NCBI GenBank assembly: GCA_027459465.1
Contig: DAIDIH010000057.1
Location: 1 to 64,000 of the forward strand
Origin: Bryobacterales bacterium
GTDB lineage: Bacteria; Acidobacteriota; Terriglobia; Bryobacterales; Bryobacteraceae
Direction of reading: 5' to 3'
Length of the DNA: 64,000 bases
Part shown: positions 45,498 through 53,468 of the stretch, in pieces
Layout: every line of letters begins with the position of its first letter
Numbering within the stretch: position 1 is the stretch's first letter
Translations under genes and position numbers: made by a program
Notes under the pieces: model-generated
Seen by the model: the letters and a program-made list of their open reading frames with translations, nothing else
Told to the model about the DNA's origin: nothing
Database searches by the model: none

Positions 45498-45689
45498 ATG
45501 CCGAAGTTCATTCAGGTTGGGGAAGCGGTTCTGAATCTCTCCTGCATCGCGTCGGTCCGGTTCGACGGGGACTCGACCTTCGTGTACATGCAGGGCGGCT
45601 ACAACTACCAGTTCCGCGGGGAAGAGGCAGCCGGCGTCCGGCGCTACTTCCGCGCGACCGAGGAAGCACAGGCACAGGCAAATGGGTAA
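45498..45689 (+). CDS. Small phage protein, unknown
   Basis: 63 residues, predicted mainly beta (FIQVGEAVLNLSCIASVRF, STFVYMQGGYNYQF). AAGGACGGAGATATG supplies the RBS. No family recognised. Confidence 0.6.
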   Translation: MPKFIQVGEAVLNLSCIASVRFDGDSTFVYMQGGYNYQFRGEEAAGVRRYFRATEEAQAQANG

Positions 45690-45963
45690 ACAGCATCCAG
45701 GCTTCGAAGCGCTCGTCGCCAAGGGCGAGGGCCACCGCGGCGGCTCGAAGAGCCATCCGGGATTCGACAAGCTCGTCGCCAAGGGCGAGGGCCACGAGCC
45801 GATGATCAAGCCGAGCCACAAGGGGCTGCTGCACAGGAAGCTGGGCGTGCCGCAGGGCGAGAAGATCCCCGAGGCGAAGCTCGAACAGGCGCTCCACAGC
45901 AAGAGCGCATCGGAGCGGAAGGAAGCTAACTTCGCCAAGACCGCGGAGCGTTGGAAGAAATGA
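45682..45963 (+). CDS. Small phage protein with internal duplication
   Basis: 93 residues. HPGFEALVAKGEGH and HPGFDKLVAKGEGH occur 20 residues apart; the underlying DNA shares an exact 24-bp core (positions about 45708-45731 and 45768-45791). The C-terminal half is charged and helical (KLEQALHSKSASERKEANF). The His/Gly-rich units might bind metal or nucleic acid. It starts within the previous gene (8-nt overlap). No family recognised. Confidence 0.6.
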   Translation: MGKQHPGFEALVAKGEGHRGGSKSHPGFDKLVAKGEGHEPMIKPSHKGLLHRKLGVPQGEKIPEAKLEQALHSKSASERKEANFAKTAERWKK

Positions 45964-46133
45964 ACACCTGGCTGCAATGGGCGCTCCTGACGGCGCAAAG
46001 CGCGCTGAACCTCTACCTGCTGACGGCGTCGCCGGCGCTGATCCCGCAGGTGAACAAGCTGCTCAACGACATTCAGGCGCTGCTCAACGCCATCTCGGCG
46101 CAGAACGCAACTCCCCCTCCGCCCCAGGCATGA
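45960..46133 (+). CDS. Small hydrophobic phage protein
   Basis: 57 residues. The N-terminal half is hydrophobic (TWLQWALLTAQSALNLYLLT), followed by a helix and a Pro-rich end. A membrane helix is possible, so it is the only weak holin-like candidate in the visible prophage; the helix is amphipathic enough that a soluble role is equally possible. An in-frame TTG three codons upstream is a less likely start. Confidence 0.5.
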   Translation: MNTWLQWALLTAQSALNLYLLTASPALIPQVNKLLNDIQALLNAISAQNATPPPPQA

Positions 46134-46357
46134 ACAAGGTGCTCGTCGGAAATACCGTCGAGTACACGACCAAGGCCGGGAACCCGGCGCCGGCGCTGAT
46201 CGCCCGCGTGCGCTCGCAGACGCTCGGCGTATGCGACGTGCTGGCTTTCATCGGCGAGGAGCGGGAGGGCGCGGTCGCGACGCCGCGGCGGTTCCTCATG
46301 GTCGCCTACAGCCCAACCGCCGAGCCGAACACCTGGCGCTGGCCACGCGACGAATGA
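46130..46357 (+). CDS. Small phage protein, unknown
   Basis: 75 residues, starting in the previous stop (ATGA). Beta-rich: KVLVGNTVEYTTKAG, DVLAFIGEE and RRFLMVAYSPT. This resembles small SH3-like head or tail accessory proteins, without a specific match. Confidence 0.55.
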   Translation: MNKVLVGNTVEYTTKAGNPAPALIARVRSQTLGVCDVLAFIGEEREGAVATPRRFLMVAYSPTAEPNTWRWPRDE

Positions 46358-46695
46358 GCGCGATCTGCACCGACCGGCTGCGCTGCAGGCTCTGCGGCAA
46401 GATGCGGCACCGGTTCGACGTGGTGGGGGCGAGCGTCCGCGGCTACACCTGCCGGGAGTGCCTGGAATGGCATTTCCACGCCATGGACGTGCTCGGAGGA
46501 GCGCCTCCCCGCGGCTGCCAGGGCTGCGGGAAGACGCCGGAGCAACTGAAACGCTCTCCGGATGACTGCGATGTGAGGATGTACGTCGTCCCGAAGGACG
46601 GGGTCTACCAACTGCTGTGCCGCGACTGCGGCAGACAGTACACGCGGCAGCGAAGAGACCTCTACCAGGGCACGGCGTTCGGCGCAACTCTCTGA
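46354..46695 (+). CDS. Zinc-finger-like phage protein
   Basis: 113 residues with four cysteine pairs: CRLCGKM, YTCREC, GCQGCGK and LCRDCGRQY. Two zinc ribbons or one treble-clef pair are likely. The role could be DNA or protein binding. It starts within the previous gene (ATGA) and ends 2 bp before the scaffold ATG. Confidence 0.65.
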   Translation: MSAICTDRLRCRLCGKMRHRFDVVGASVRGYTCRECLEWHFHAMDVLGGAPPRGCQGCGKTPEQLKRSPDDCDVRMYVVPKDGVYQLLCRDCGRQYTRQRRDLYQGTAFGATL

Positions 46696-46697
46696 CG

Positions 46698-47444
46698 ATG
46701 CCAGACCCGAACGATTCTCTTTCTTCTCCCACCCCAGACGTCCAAGGCGACGCTCCCGCTCTCCCAACTACTCGTCCAGCCGGGAGCGTCACCGCGGACG
46801 AGGTAGCCGCGCGCCTCGCCGCGCTCGAAAAGGAACGGGACGAGGCGATCTCGAAGGCCCGCGAGCAGGAGGAAGCCGCGCGGTACTGGCACGAGCAGGC
46901 CAAGGCCGCGCCGCGAGCCCCGGCGGCCGCGCCGCCAGAGGAGCCCCAGGACGAGGACGTTCTGACGCTGGCGACGCAGGGCGGCAAAGCCTTCGAGGCC
47001 TGGCTGAAGAAGAAAGGGTTCGTGAGCCGGGAGGAAGCGGCAGCCCTGGCCAAGCGGGAGGCCGACAGCCGCATCGAGGAGGCGAAGCTGCTGACCCGGT
47101 ACGAGGACCTTGCCGATCCGAAGAGCGAGTTCTTCAAGGCCACAAAAGAAATCTACGCATCGCTCGTGCGCGAAGGCGTCCCTCAGCTCACCGCGATGAA
47201 AATCGCCGCAAAGCAGGTGGACCTGGAGCGCAAGGCTCTGTCTGCGGCTTCCGACCGCGGGACAGAAGCCGAGCGGAACGCCCGGGCTGCGGCGCAAGGG
47301 AGCACCGGCAAGCGCGGCGCGGCGCCGAAAGAGCAGGACGAGGAGCTGACCGTCGAGCAGAAATGGATCGCGGATGCGATGGGCGTGAGCCACGAAGCCT
47401 ACAAGAAGCGGGCCAAGGAGGGCGTGCGGTTCGGACGCGCGTAG
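46698..47444 (+). CDS. Candidate scaffolding protein
   Basis: 248 residues, very rich in Glu, Lys and Ala with coiled-coil heptads (AARLAALEKERDEAISKARE). Pro/Ala linkers and a basic C-terminus (SHEAYKKRAKEGVRF) follow. This profile and its place between portal and capsid genes fit a scaffold that guides capsid assembly. It has no protease motif. Confidence 0.65.
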   Translation: MPDPNDSLSSPTPDVQGDAPALPTTRPAGSVTADEVAARLAALEKERDEAISKAREQEEAARYWHEQAKAAPRAPAAAPPEEPQDEDVLTLATQGGKAFEAWLKKKGFVSREEAAALAKREADSRIEEAKLLTRYEDLADPKSEFFKATKEIYASLVREGVPQLTAMKIAAKQVDLERKALSAASDRGTEAERNARAAAQGSTGKRGAAPKEQDEELTVEQKWIADAMGVSHEAYKKRAKEGVRFGRA

Positions 47445-47448
47445 GAAG

Positions 47449-48030
47449 ATGGCGATGGATCACATTGCGGTTGGGCCGACGAACGAGGAACTGGATGAGC
47501 GCCAGGCGAAGGCGGCCAAGGAGGGCAAGCTGCCCCGCGTCCAGGTATTGCGGGACGGCACCGGGCCGAAGAAGCTGACGGCGCGCGACCCAGACAAGCA
47601 GATTCAGGAGCGGGAGGACTTCCGCTCGAAGGTCATCGACGAGGGCGCTTACGAGGACGTGATGCTCGCCCCCGACCCGATGCACGAGGTGGCGGCGCCG
47701 TACCTCGAACCGGGGATGGCGTACGGATTTTTGAGCAGCGCATGCGTAAAATCGCGGGGCATGCGCGGATACCAGGTGGTCAAGGATGCCCAGGGCAATC
47801 CGGTCACCATGGGGACCCTGACGCTGGGCAAAATCCCCCAGCGCATCAAGGACGCCCGCGAAAAGCACCAACGGGAAGAGTCCGAGTCTCAAGTCAAGTC
47901 GCTCGCGGTGGAGTACGAACAAAAAGTCTCCCAGGTGAAGCGGACGGCGCGCGATCTCGGCCTTGCGGTTGTCGACCCCGGCGAAGTCCAGGGCGACCCG
48001 CGGGGCGGACAGCGCCTGAACATCGGCTGA
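47449..48030 (+). CDS. Phage structural-region protein, unknown
   Basis: 193 residues. The N-terminal half is mixed with PYLEPGMAYGFLS; the C-terminal half is a charged helix (KDAREKHQREESESQVKSLA). It lies 4 bp after the scaffold and before capsid genes, so a head role is likely. No family recognised. Confidence 0.55.
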   Translation: MAMDHIAVGPTNEELDERQAKAAKEGKLPRVQVLRDGTGPKKLTARDPDKQIQEREDFRSKVIDEGAYEDVMLAPDPMHEVAAPYLEPGMAYGFLSSACVKSRGMRGYQVVKDAQGNPVTMGTLTLGKIPQRIKDAREKHQREESESQVKSLAVEYEQKVSQVKRTARDLGLAVVDPGEVQGDPRGGQRLNIG

Positions 48031-48086
48031 TACCGTCCAGACACACAAGATTTCGGGCGCCCTCTGGGCTGCCCTAGGAGGCCCGC

Positions 48087-48656
48087 ATGGCGGTGCAGAA
48101 CGCTTTCGGCCTGCGGTGGCTCGGGATCACGCGCACTGGCGCGCCCGGCTACACGCGGCAATACGGGAAGGTGGCGACCGACGCCACCGCGATTTTCATG
48201 TCGGACGTCGTCATGAAGACGGCAGCCTCGGTGGCGGATCCCGCCGGCGGGAATCCGGCGCCGGGCTGCCAGAGCGCCAACCATGGCGTCGCCGGCACGG
48301 GCCTGTGGCTGGGGATCAGCCTCAACTACGGCGCGGCCAACCTGGCGACGATGCACTACGTCGTGGACCAGCCGGACGCGGTGTTCCTCACGCAAAGCGA
48401 CAGCGCCACGGCGGAGACCACGGCGGCCATCGTCGGCGAGAACGCCAACCTCAATGTGAGCGCCCTGGGCAATGCCCTGACGCGGCAGAGCCAGATGACG
48501 CTGAACAGCGCCTCGATCACAGGGACGGCGGGGAAAGACGTGCGGATCCTCAGCCTCTGGGATAACCCGGTGCTCAACCCGGACAACGCGCCGTACCCGA
48601 TTCTCGAAGTCCAGATCGTGCTGCATCAGTACGCCGGTCAGAGCGCGGGGGTCTAG
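48087..48656 (+). CDS. Putative capsid decoration/structural protein
   Basis: 189 residues, rich in Ala, Thr, Ser and Asn with beta character (GLWLGISLNYGAANLATMHY, LNVSALGNALTRQSQMTLNS). The C-terminal LEVQIVLHQYAGQ strand is typical of virion head proteins. It has a good AGGAGG RBS. Function is inferred from position. Confidence 0.5.
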   Translation: MAVQNAFGLRWLGITRTGAPGYTRQYGKVATDATAIFMSDVVMKTAASVADPAGGNPAPGCQSANHGVAGTGLWLGISLNYGAANLATMHYVVDQPDAVFLTQSDSATAETTAAIVGENANLNVSALGNALTRQSQMTLNSASITGTAGKDVRILSLWDNPVLNPDNAPYPILEVQIVLHQYAGQSAGV

Positions 48657-48659
48657 CCC

Positions 48660-49724
48660 ATGGCTTACCCCGGCGGACCCGTGGGTCCCGGCGCCGGAAC
48701 CCGGCTCCGTGGACCGATCTACGTGCAGCCCTTCGCGGGCAAAAAGCTGGCCGATGTGGCGGTCGCCGACGAGTTCGGCGTCCCGCGTCAGGGCGCTTTT
48801 CTCAACGACAACTTTTATGCGCTGGGCACATATCCCGGCGCCTCCAACGGCACGCCGACCAATGTGCAGTGCCAGGCGCTGTGCGATCTCATCGCCCGGC
48901 GCGTGGCGCAGGGCGCGGTCGTCCAATCCAGCGCGCATCGCTTCTGCTTTCGCTCGTTCGTGCCCAGCGTGACGTACTCGGGCGCGTTCATCCCGGCCAG
49001 CGCGGGGACGTTCAACGGCGTCAACCTCGCGCTGACCGGCATTTTGGCGGCGAGCGAGACGGTTCCCATCGACATCGTCACGGGGAACGCGGCGCTGAGA
49101 AGCGCCCTGGCCGACCGCCTGGCGGCGCAGCTCGCCTTTGCGCTCGATGCGCAGGTGCTGGGGCTGTACCCCGGCTTCGTGACGAACGCGACACAGGGGG
49201 CGAACGCAACGCCCCTGACCGACGCGGTAATCAAGGCCGCAGCGGCTGAGATCGGGCAAACGGGCGAGCCCATTATCCTCTGCGTCCACCAGCGGCAGTT
49301 CCTGGCCAACAGCCTCGACACGACCGGGATGGCGACCTCGAACATGCTGGCCGAGGACAGCCCGTGGATCGACGTCACGTCCGCGCCGGAGATCCTGGCG
49401 GGAGGGGGCACGCCCACGGCGCAGCCGCTGAGCCTGGTTATCGCGCCCTGCCAGGGCGTTCCGACAAGCGGCTCGGCGCCGATGACGACGCACAACCTCA
49501 TGTTCACGCCGAGCGCCATCGGCGTGGCCAGCGGACAGATGGTGGACGTGAACCAGGTGCTGGCGGCCGGCGTGGCGAACGCCCAGGCCTCGGCCTCGTT
49601 CCAGAATCTCGCCGTCAGCGTTTTCGTGAACAATTCCGGAGCGGGGAATCAAACCGTGTACGCCGCGGCCCTGTTCGGTGTCGCGGTGCTCAACGCCGCG
49701 CGTGGCGTACAGGTCATCAGCTAG
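48660..49724 (+). CDS. Capsid-like structural protein
   Basis: 354 residues. The middle contains QCQALCDLIARRVAQGAVVQ, then ADRLAAQLAFALDAQVLGL and LTDAVIKAAAAEIGQ followed by PIILCVHQRQFLANSLD. That order resembles the spine helix and central domain of HK97-like major capsid or N4-gp56-like proteins. It could be a second coat protein, a decoration protein or an earlier major capsid homologue. It lies directly before the gpT-like gene (9 bp). Confidence 0.55.
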   Translation: MAYPGGPVGPGAGTRLRGPIYVQPFAGKKLADVAVADEFGVPRQGAFLNDNFYALGTYPGASNGTPTNVQCQALCDLIARRVAQGAVVQSSAHRFCFRSFVPSVTYSGAFIPASAGTFNGVNLALTGILAASETVPIDIVTGNAALRSALADRLAAQLAFALDAQVLGLYPGFVTNATQGANATPLTDAVIKAAAAEIGQTGEPIILCVHQRQFLANSLDTTGMATSNMLAEDSPWIDVTSAPEILAGGGTPTAQPLSLVIAPCQGVPTSGSAPMTTHNLMFTPSAIGVASGQMVDVNQVLAAGVANAQASASFQNLAVSVFVNNSGAGNQTVYAAALFGVAVLNAARGVQVIS

Positions 49725-49733
49725 GAGACAACG

Positions 49734-50657
49734 ATGTTAATCCGCAGTAGCTTACCGGATCTTTATTTGCAGAGCGCGCTGCCTGCGATCGACGAAGTCG
49801 TGATGACGAAGTACGCGCAGTACCCGGAGCAGTTCTCCCGGGTGTTCCGCGTGCTGAAGTCCAACCGCTCGATCGAGCAGACGACCGAAGTCACCGGCTT
49901 CGGCGACTTCGCGCAGGTCCCGGAAAACGACTCGACGATCTACGATCAGCCGTTGCCCGGGTTCAATCGGACCTACGTCCATGCGCAGTACAGCCTGGGC
50001 TTCAAGGTCTCGAAGGTCGCCTTCGACGACGACCAGTTCGAAGTGGTGAGGAAACTCGCCGGCGAGCTGGGCCGGTCGGCGAAGGAGACGCGGGAGATCA
50101 TTCCCGCGAACATCTTCAACCAGGGGCGGAACGTGCTCTATCCGGGGCCGGACGGCGTCCCGCTGTTCTCGACGGCGCACCCGCTGATCGGCGGGGGGAC
50201 GCAGACGAACATGCTCAGCTATTCGAGCGATCCGGACGTGACGAGCCTCCAGCTTGCGTTGACGGATATGCGCACCACGGTCGACCACCGGGGCAAGAAA
50301 CTGCGCATCCCGCCCAAGACGCTGATCGTTCCGCCGAAGTTCGAATTCGTGGCGAGCGAGCTGCTGGCCGGCGCCGACTGGCGGCCGGACACCGCGGACC
50401 GCACGATCAACGCGTTCCGCGAGCGCAACGGGATGCCCAGCTTCCAGGACCGCATGGTCTGGGAATACCTGACCACGACCGACTGCTTTATCGAAGCGGC
50501 GGTCGAGGACACGGAACTGCGGTTCTACAACCGCGAGCCCTTCAACACGGTCCACGACATCGACTTCGACAGCCGCGCCATCAAGACGGCGGGATGGATG
50601 CGCTTCAGCGTGGGCTGGAACAGCTTTTACGGCATCTACTGCATTCCGGGGCTCTGA
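49734..50657 (+). CDS. Major capsid protein (Mu gpT-like)
   Basis: 307 residues. It follows the Mu-type major head protein pattern: YSLGFKVSKVAFDDDQFEVVR, GRSAKETREIIPANIFNQG, GPDGVPLFSTAHPLIGGGT (the hallmark), the KTLIVPPKFEFVASELL segment and the C-terminal RFSVGWNSFYGIY. HK97 fold is expected. It assembles the icosahedral shell. The start ATG has AGGAGA upstream. Confidence 0.85.
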   Translation: MLIRSSLPDLYLQSALPAIDEVVMTKYAQYPEQFSRVFRVLKSNRSIEQTTEVTGFGDFAQVPENDSTIYDQPLPGFNRTYVHAQYSLGFKVSKVAFDDDQFEVVRKLAGELGRSAKETREIIPANIFNQGRNVLYPGPDGVPLFSTAHPLIGGGTQTNMLSYSSDPDVTSLQLALTDMRTTVDHRGKKLRIPPKTLIVPPKFEFVASELLAGADWRPDTADRTINAFRERNGMPSFQDRMVWEYLTTTDCFIEAAVEDTELRFYNREPFNTVHDIDFDSRAIKTAGWMRFSVGWNSFYGIYCIPGL

Positions 50658-50669
50658 GGAGACACGGAC

Positions 50670-51056
50670 ATGGCGGCAACGAACAAGGCGCGCCGCCAAC
50701 TGCTGGCGAGCGCAGTGCGGTCGGCGACCACCGTCGCCGGACCGTTCACGGACGACTTCGGGCGCTTTCTGCGCCTGTACCTGAACGTGACGGCGGCCAG
50801 CGGCACCGGCGGCCTCACCGTGCAGCTCCGCGGCTACGACCCCGTGAGCGGCGTGGCGATGCCTCTCAACAGCGGCGGCACGGCGATCACGGCGGCTGGC
50901 GCGTACGTTTTCGAGTTCGGCCTGGCGGAGGCGGCGGCGAGCGGGGCCGTCCATGACGCCGTGGCGAGGCCGCTGCCCTGCGTCTACGACGTGCAGGTGA
51001 CGCACGGGGACGGCTCGAACTACACGTACTCGCTGGGGGCGGAGGCTTTCCAGTGA
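50670..51056 (+). CDS. Phage structural-region protein, unknown
   Basis: 128 residues, mostly beta with a Gly/Ala/Thr-rich middle (LYLNVTAASGTGGLTVQLRG, VYDVQVTHGDGSNYTYSLG). A coat accessory or tail-decoration protein is plausible from place and composition. It overlaps the next gene by 4 nt. Confidence 0.5.
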   Translation: MAATNKARRQLLASAVRSATTVAGPFTDDFGRFLRLYLNVTAASGTGGLTVQLRGYDPVSGVAMPLNSGGTAITAAGAYVFEFGLAEAAASGAVHDAVARPLPCVYDVQVTHGDGSNYTYSLGAEAFQ

Positions 51057-51799
51057 TCCGCGCCGCGGCGATCGCGGCGCTTATCGCGGCACTGGGCGCC
51101 GCGCAGGCCTTGACGCCCGGCAGCGGGCAGGCGCCAAGCGCCTCCACGCAGGTGCTTTCCTTTGCGGGCCGTACCGGGGCGGTGGCTCCGATGGCGAGCG
51201 ACTACAGCTTCTCGATGCTTGCGGGTACGGCGGCGTCGAACCAGCTTCCGCCGCTCAGCGCGATGATCGGCCTCGTCAACCTCAGCCAGATCAATTCGAG
51301 CGGGTTCACAGCGGGGAGCGTGATCGGCTGGAATGGCTCGGCTTTCGTGCCGATGACCCTGAGCCAGATCGGCGGTCAACTCTACTTGACCCAGATCGCC
51401 AGCGGAGGCGCGGCGGCGGGGAACGTGCTCACCTTCGGCACGTCGTCGTGGGGACCCGGCTCGGGCCTCAGTGGCGGCAGCGGGGGCGCCGTGGCCAGCG
51501 TGTTCGGGCGCACGGGCAGCGTGATCGCGCAGACGGGCGACTACAGCTACAGCCAGATCTCCGGGACGCCCGTGTTTGTGGACCAGATCACCCCCTCTGG
51601 CACAATCAACGGCACCAACAACGTCTTCACAATTCCGGGCGTTCCTGCAGCCGGCAGCCTCTACCTGTGGCGCAACGGGATGCTCATGAAGCAAGGTCCC
51701 CCTCCCGGCGACTACACGCTCAGCGGGACCACGATCCAGTTCAACAGCGGCTCGATTCCGCAGACGGGAGACACCCTGCTGGCCAGCTACCGGCAGTGA
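51053..51799 (+). CDS. Tail-fibre-like protein with RTGxV...DY repeats
   Basis: 248 residues. The first 20 residues are hydrophobic and signal-like (IRAAAIAALIAALGAAQAL), unusual for a virion protein. Two fibre repeats follow: FAGRTGAVAPMASDYSFSML and FGRTGSVIAQTGDYSYSQIS. The C-terminus has YLWRNGMLMKQG, a pattern seen in fibre tips. It may be a receptor-binding fibre or a head fibre. Overlaps the previous gene (ATGA). Confidence 0.65.
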   Translation: MIRAAAIAALIAALGAAQALTPGSGQAPSASTQVLSFAGRTGAVAPMASDYSFSMLAGTAASNQLPPLSAMIGLVNLSQINSSGFTAGSVIGWNGSAFVPMTLSQIGGQLYLTQIASGGAAAGNVLTFGTSSWGPGSGLSGGSGGAVASVFGRTGSVIAQTGDYSYSQISGTPVFVDQITPSGTINGTNNVFTIPGVPAAGSLYLWRNGMLMKQGPPPGDYTLSGTTIQFNSGSIPQTGDTLLASYRQ

Positions 51800-51808
51800 G
51801 GCGCGGAT

Positions 51809-52732
51809 ATGGGCTACATGACCTGGGGACAACTTCGGATGCAGGTGCAGCAGACGCTGCCGGGCCTGACGCTCGACAAGTGCGACGAGTACCTGAACAC
51901 GACCTACGCCCGCGTGCTCGACCACCGGAAATGGCTGGGACTCGAGGAAACGGCTTACGTCGAGACCGCAGCGCCGTATCAGTCCACGACCGACACCGTG
52001 ACGCTGACCCAGGGCTCGAACGCCGTGACGGGAGTTGGGACCAGTTGGACGAGCGCGCTGACCGGCTTGAAATTCCAGACCCAGCAGACGGGCGCGATTT
52101 ACACGTTCACGGTGCTGACGGCGACGACGGCGACGCTTGATCGCCCCTACGAGGGAACGGGCGGCTCCGGACTCGCTTACTGGCTGCTGACGCTCCGGTA
52201 TCCGCTGCCTACGGACTGCAAGCGCGTGATCGACGTGCTGAGCGCCGACGACGGCTATCCGCTGGCCGACCTGAGCACGCGGAGCCTCGACGGCGCGGTC
52301 GGATGGCGGGACGTGGTGGGAATGCCGGCGGTTTACAACGTGCGGCCGAGCCCGGAAGCCCTCGACGGGGGCACCACGTGGCAGATCGAGTTCTACCCGA
52401 TCGCGCAGTACGCCAAGGGTTACCTCGTGCGCTACGAGCGCAGCACGAGCGCTTTCAACGGAACGAACACGGCGTCTTCGCCGCTGCCGTTCGTTTCAGA
52501 TCAAGTCCTGCTGAGCGGAGCGCGGGCGAAGGCGTACGCGGACGCCGGACGCCGCGGGGAGTACAACAGCCAGATCGCGTTCCAGGAAAGGCTGTTCGCC
52601 GACGAGCTGAACACGATGGCGAAGGCCGACCGCCGGAAGGGCAACACGCGGCCCTTCCGCGTGCCGGACCGCTTCACGCGGCACCGGCTCGAGCGGATGC
52701 TGCGATCGGCGTTCCCGAGGATTCTGGGGTGA
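51809..52732 (+). CDS. Head-tail connector/tail adaptor-like protein
   Basis: 307 residues. The N-terminal helices (WGQLRMQVQQTLPGL, CDEYLNTTYARVLDHRKW) resemble P22 gp4-like adaptors. An inserted beta module (VTLTQGSNAVTGVGTSWTSA) and a C-terminal helical tail follow. It would attach below the portal. It is one of three adaptor-like genes in the cluster. Confidence 0.6.
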   Translation: MGYMTWGQLRMQVQQTLPGLTLDKCDEYLNTTYARVLDHRKWLGLEETAYVETAAPYQSTTDTVTLTQGSNAVTGVGTSWTSALTGLKFQTQQTGAIYTFTVLTATTATLDRPYEGTGGSGLAYWLLTLRYPLPTDCKRVIDVLSADDGYPLADLSTRSLDGAVGWRDVVGMPAVYNVRPSPEALDGGTTWQIEFYPIAQYAKGYLVRYERSTSAFNGTNTASSPLPFVSDQVLLSGARAKAYADAGRRGEYNSQIAFQERLFADELNTMAKADRRKGNTRPFRVPDRFTRHRLERMLRSAFPRILG

Positions 52733-52736
52733 CGCC

Positions 52737-53468
52737 GTGCAGCTATCCGACATGGCGTCGCGGGTGCTGGCGCGGCTCGATCAGCCCTCGACTGGCAGCT
52801 ACTACACCCACGGCGAAACCGTCAGCGCTCTGAACGAGGCGCAGCGGTTTTTCTGCTTTCTCACTCTCGGCTACCAGAAGACGCTCACGGCGGCGATCCA
52901 GATGCTGGCCGGGAACCCAACGGTCCGGATGTTGACGATCTTCGGAGACTGGCTCGTTCCGCTCCGGGTGAACATTCACGGCGGCGCGCAGCTTCGTCCG
53001 GTGCGCCTGGCGGACCTCGACAGCCTGGATGCGGACTGGCAGAACGTGGCGGCGACCACATCGAGCCCGGTGGCGCGCTACGCGGCGCTCGGCTTCGATC
53101 TGCTGGCGCTTTATCCGCAGCCGCAGACGGCGGCGGTGAACTTCGATTTCACCTACGCGGCGTCGCCTCCCCCGATGGCCGCGGACACGGACGTTCCTGT
53201 GGTTCCGGGCGAGCACCACGCCGACTTGGTCGATTACGCAACGTACCGGCTGCGCTACCGGGAGGGCGGCGCGGAATTCGAGAAAGGGCTGCCCTACTTC
53301 CGGCGATTCCTGGATGGGGCGGCCAAGTACGGGCGCTACATACGCCAGCGCAACCTGGCGGCCCGTTACGACAAGCTGCCCTTCGAAATCGAGCGCGCGG
53401 ACCTTTCGGCGCTGCTGGACCTGGATAAACGGCTGGTGCCGGTAAGGAGATCACCCAATGGCGAATGA
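52737..53468 (+). CDS. Adaptor-like tail protein
   Basis: 243 residues from GTG 52737. LSDMASRVLARLDQPSTGSYYT and SALNEAQRFFCFLTLG mirror the N-terminal adaptor pattern, followed by LVPLRVNIHGGAQLRPVRLADLD, and ADLVDYATYRLRYREGG helices. It shares organisation with the 54844 gene, suggesting duplication of an adaptor. It overlaps the next gene by 11 nt. Confidence 0.6.
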   Translation: MQLSDMASRVLARLDQPSTGSYYTHGETVSALNEAQRFFCFLTLGYQKTLTAAIQMLAGNPTVRMLTIFGDWLVPLRVNIHGGAQLRPVRLADLDSLDADWQNVAATTSSPVARYAALGFDLLALYPQPQTAAVNFDFTYAASPPPMAADTDVPVVPGEHHADLVDYATYRLRYREGGAEFEKGLPYFRRFLDGAAKYGRYIRQRNLAARYDKLPFEIERADLSALLDLDKRLVPVRRSPNGE

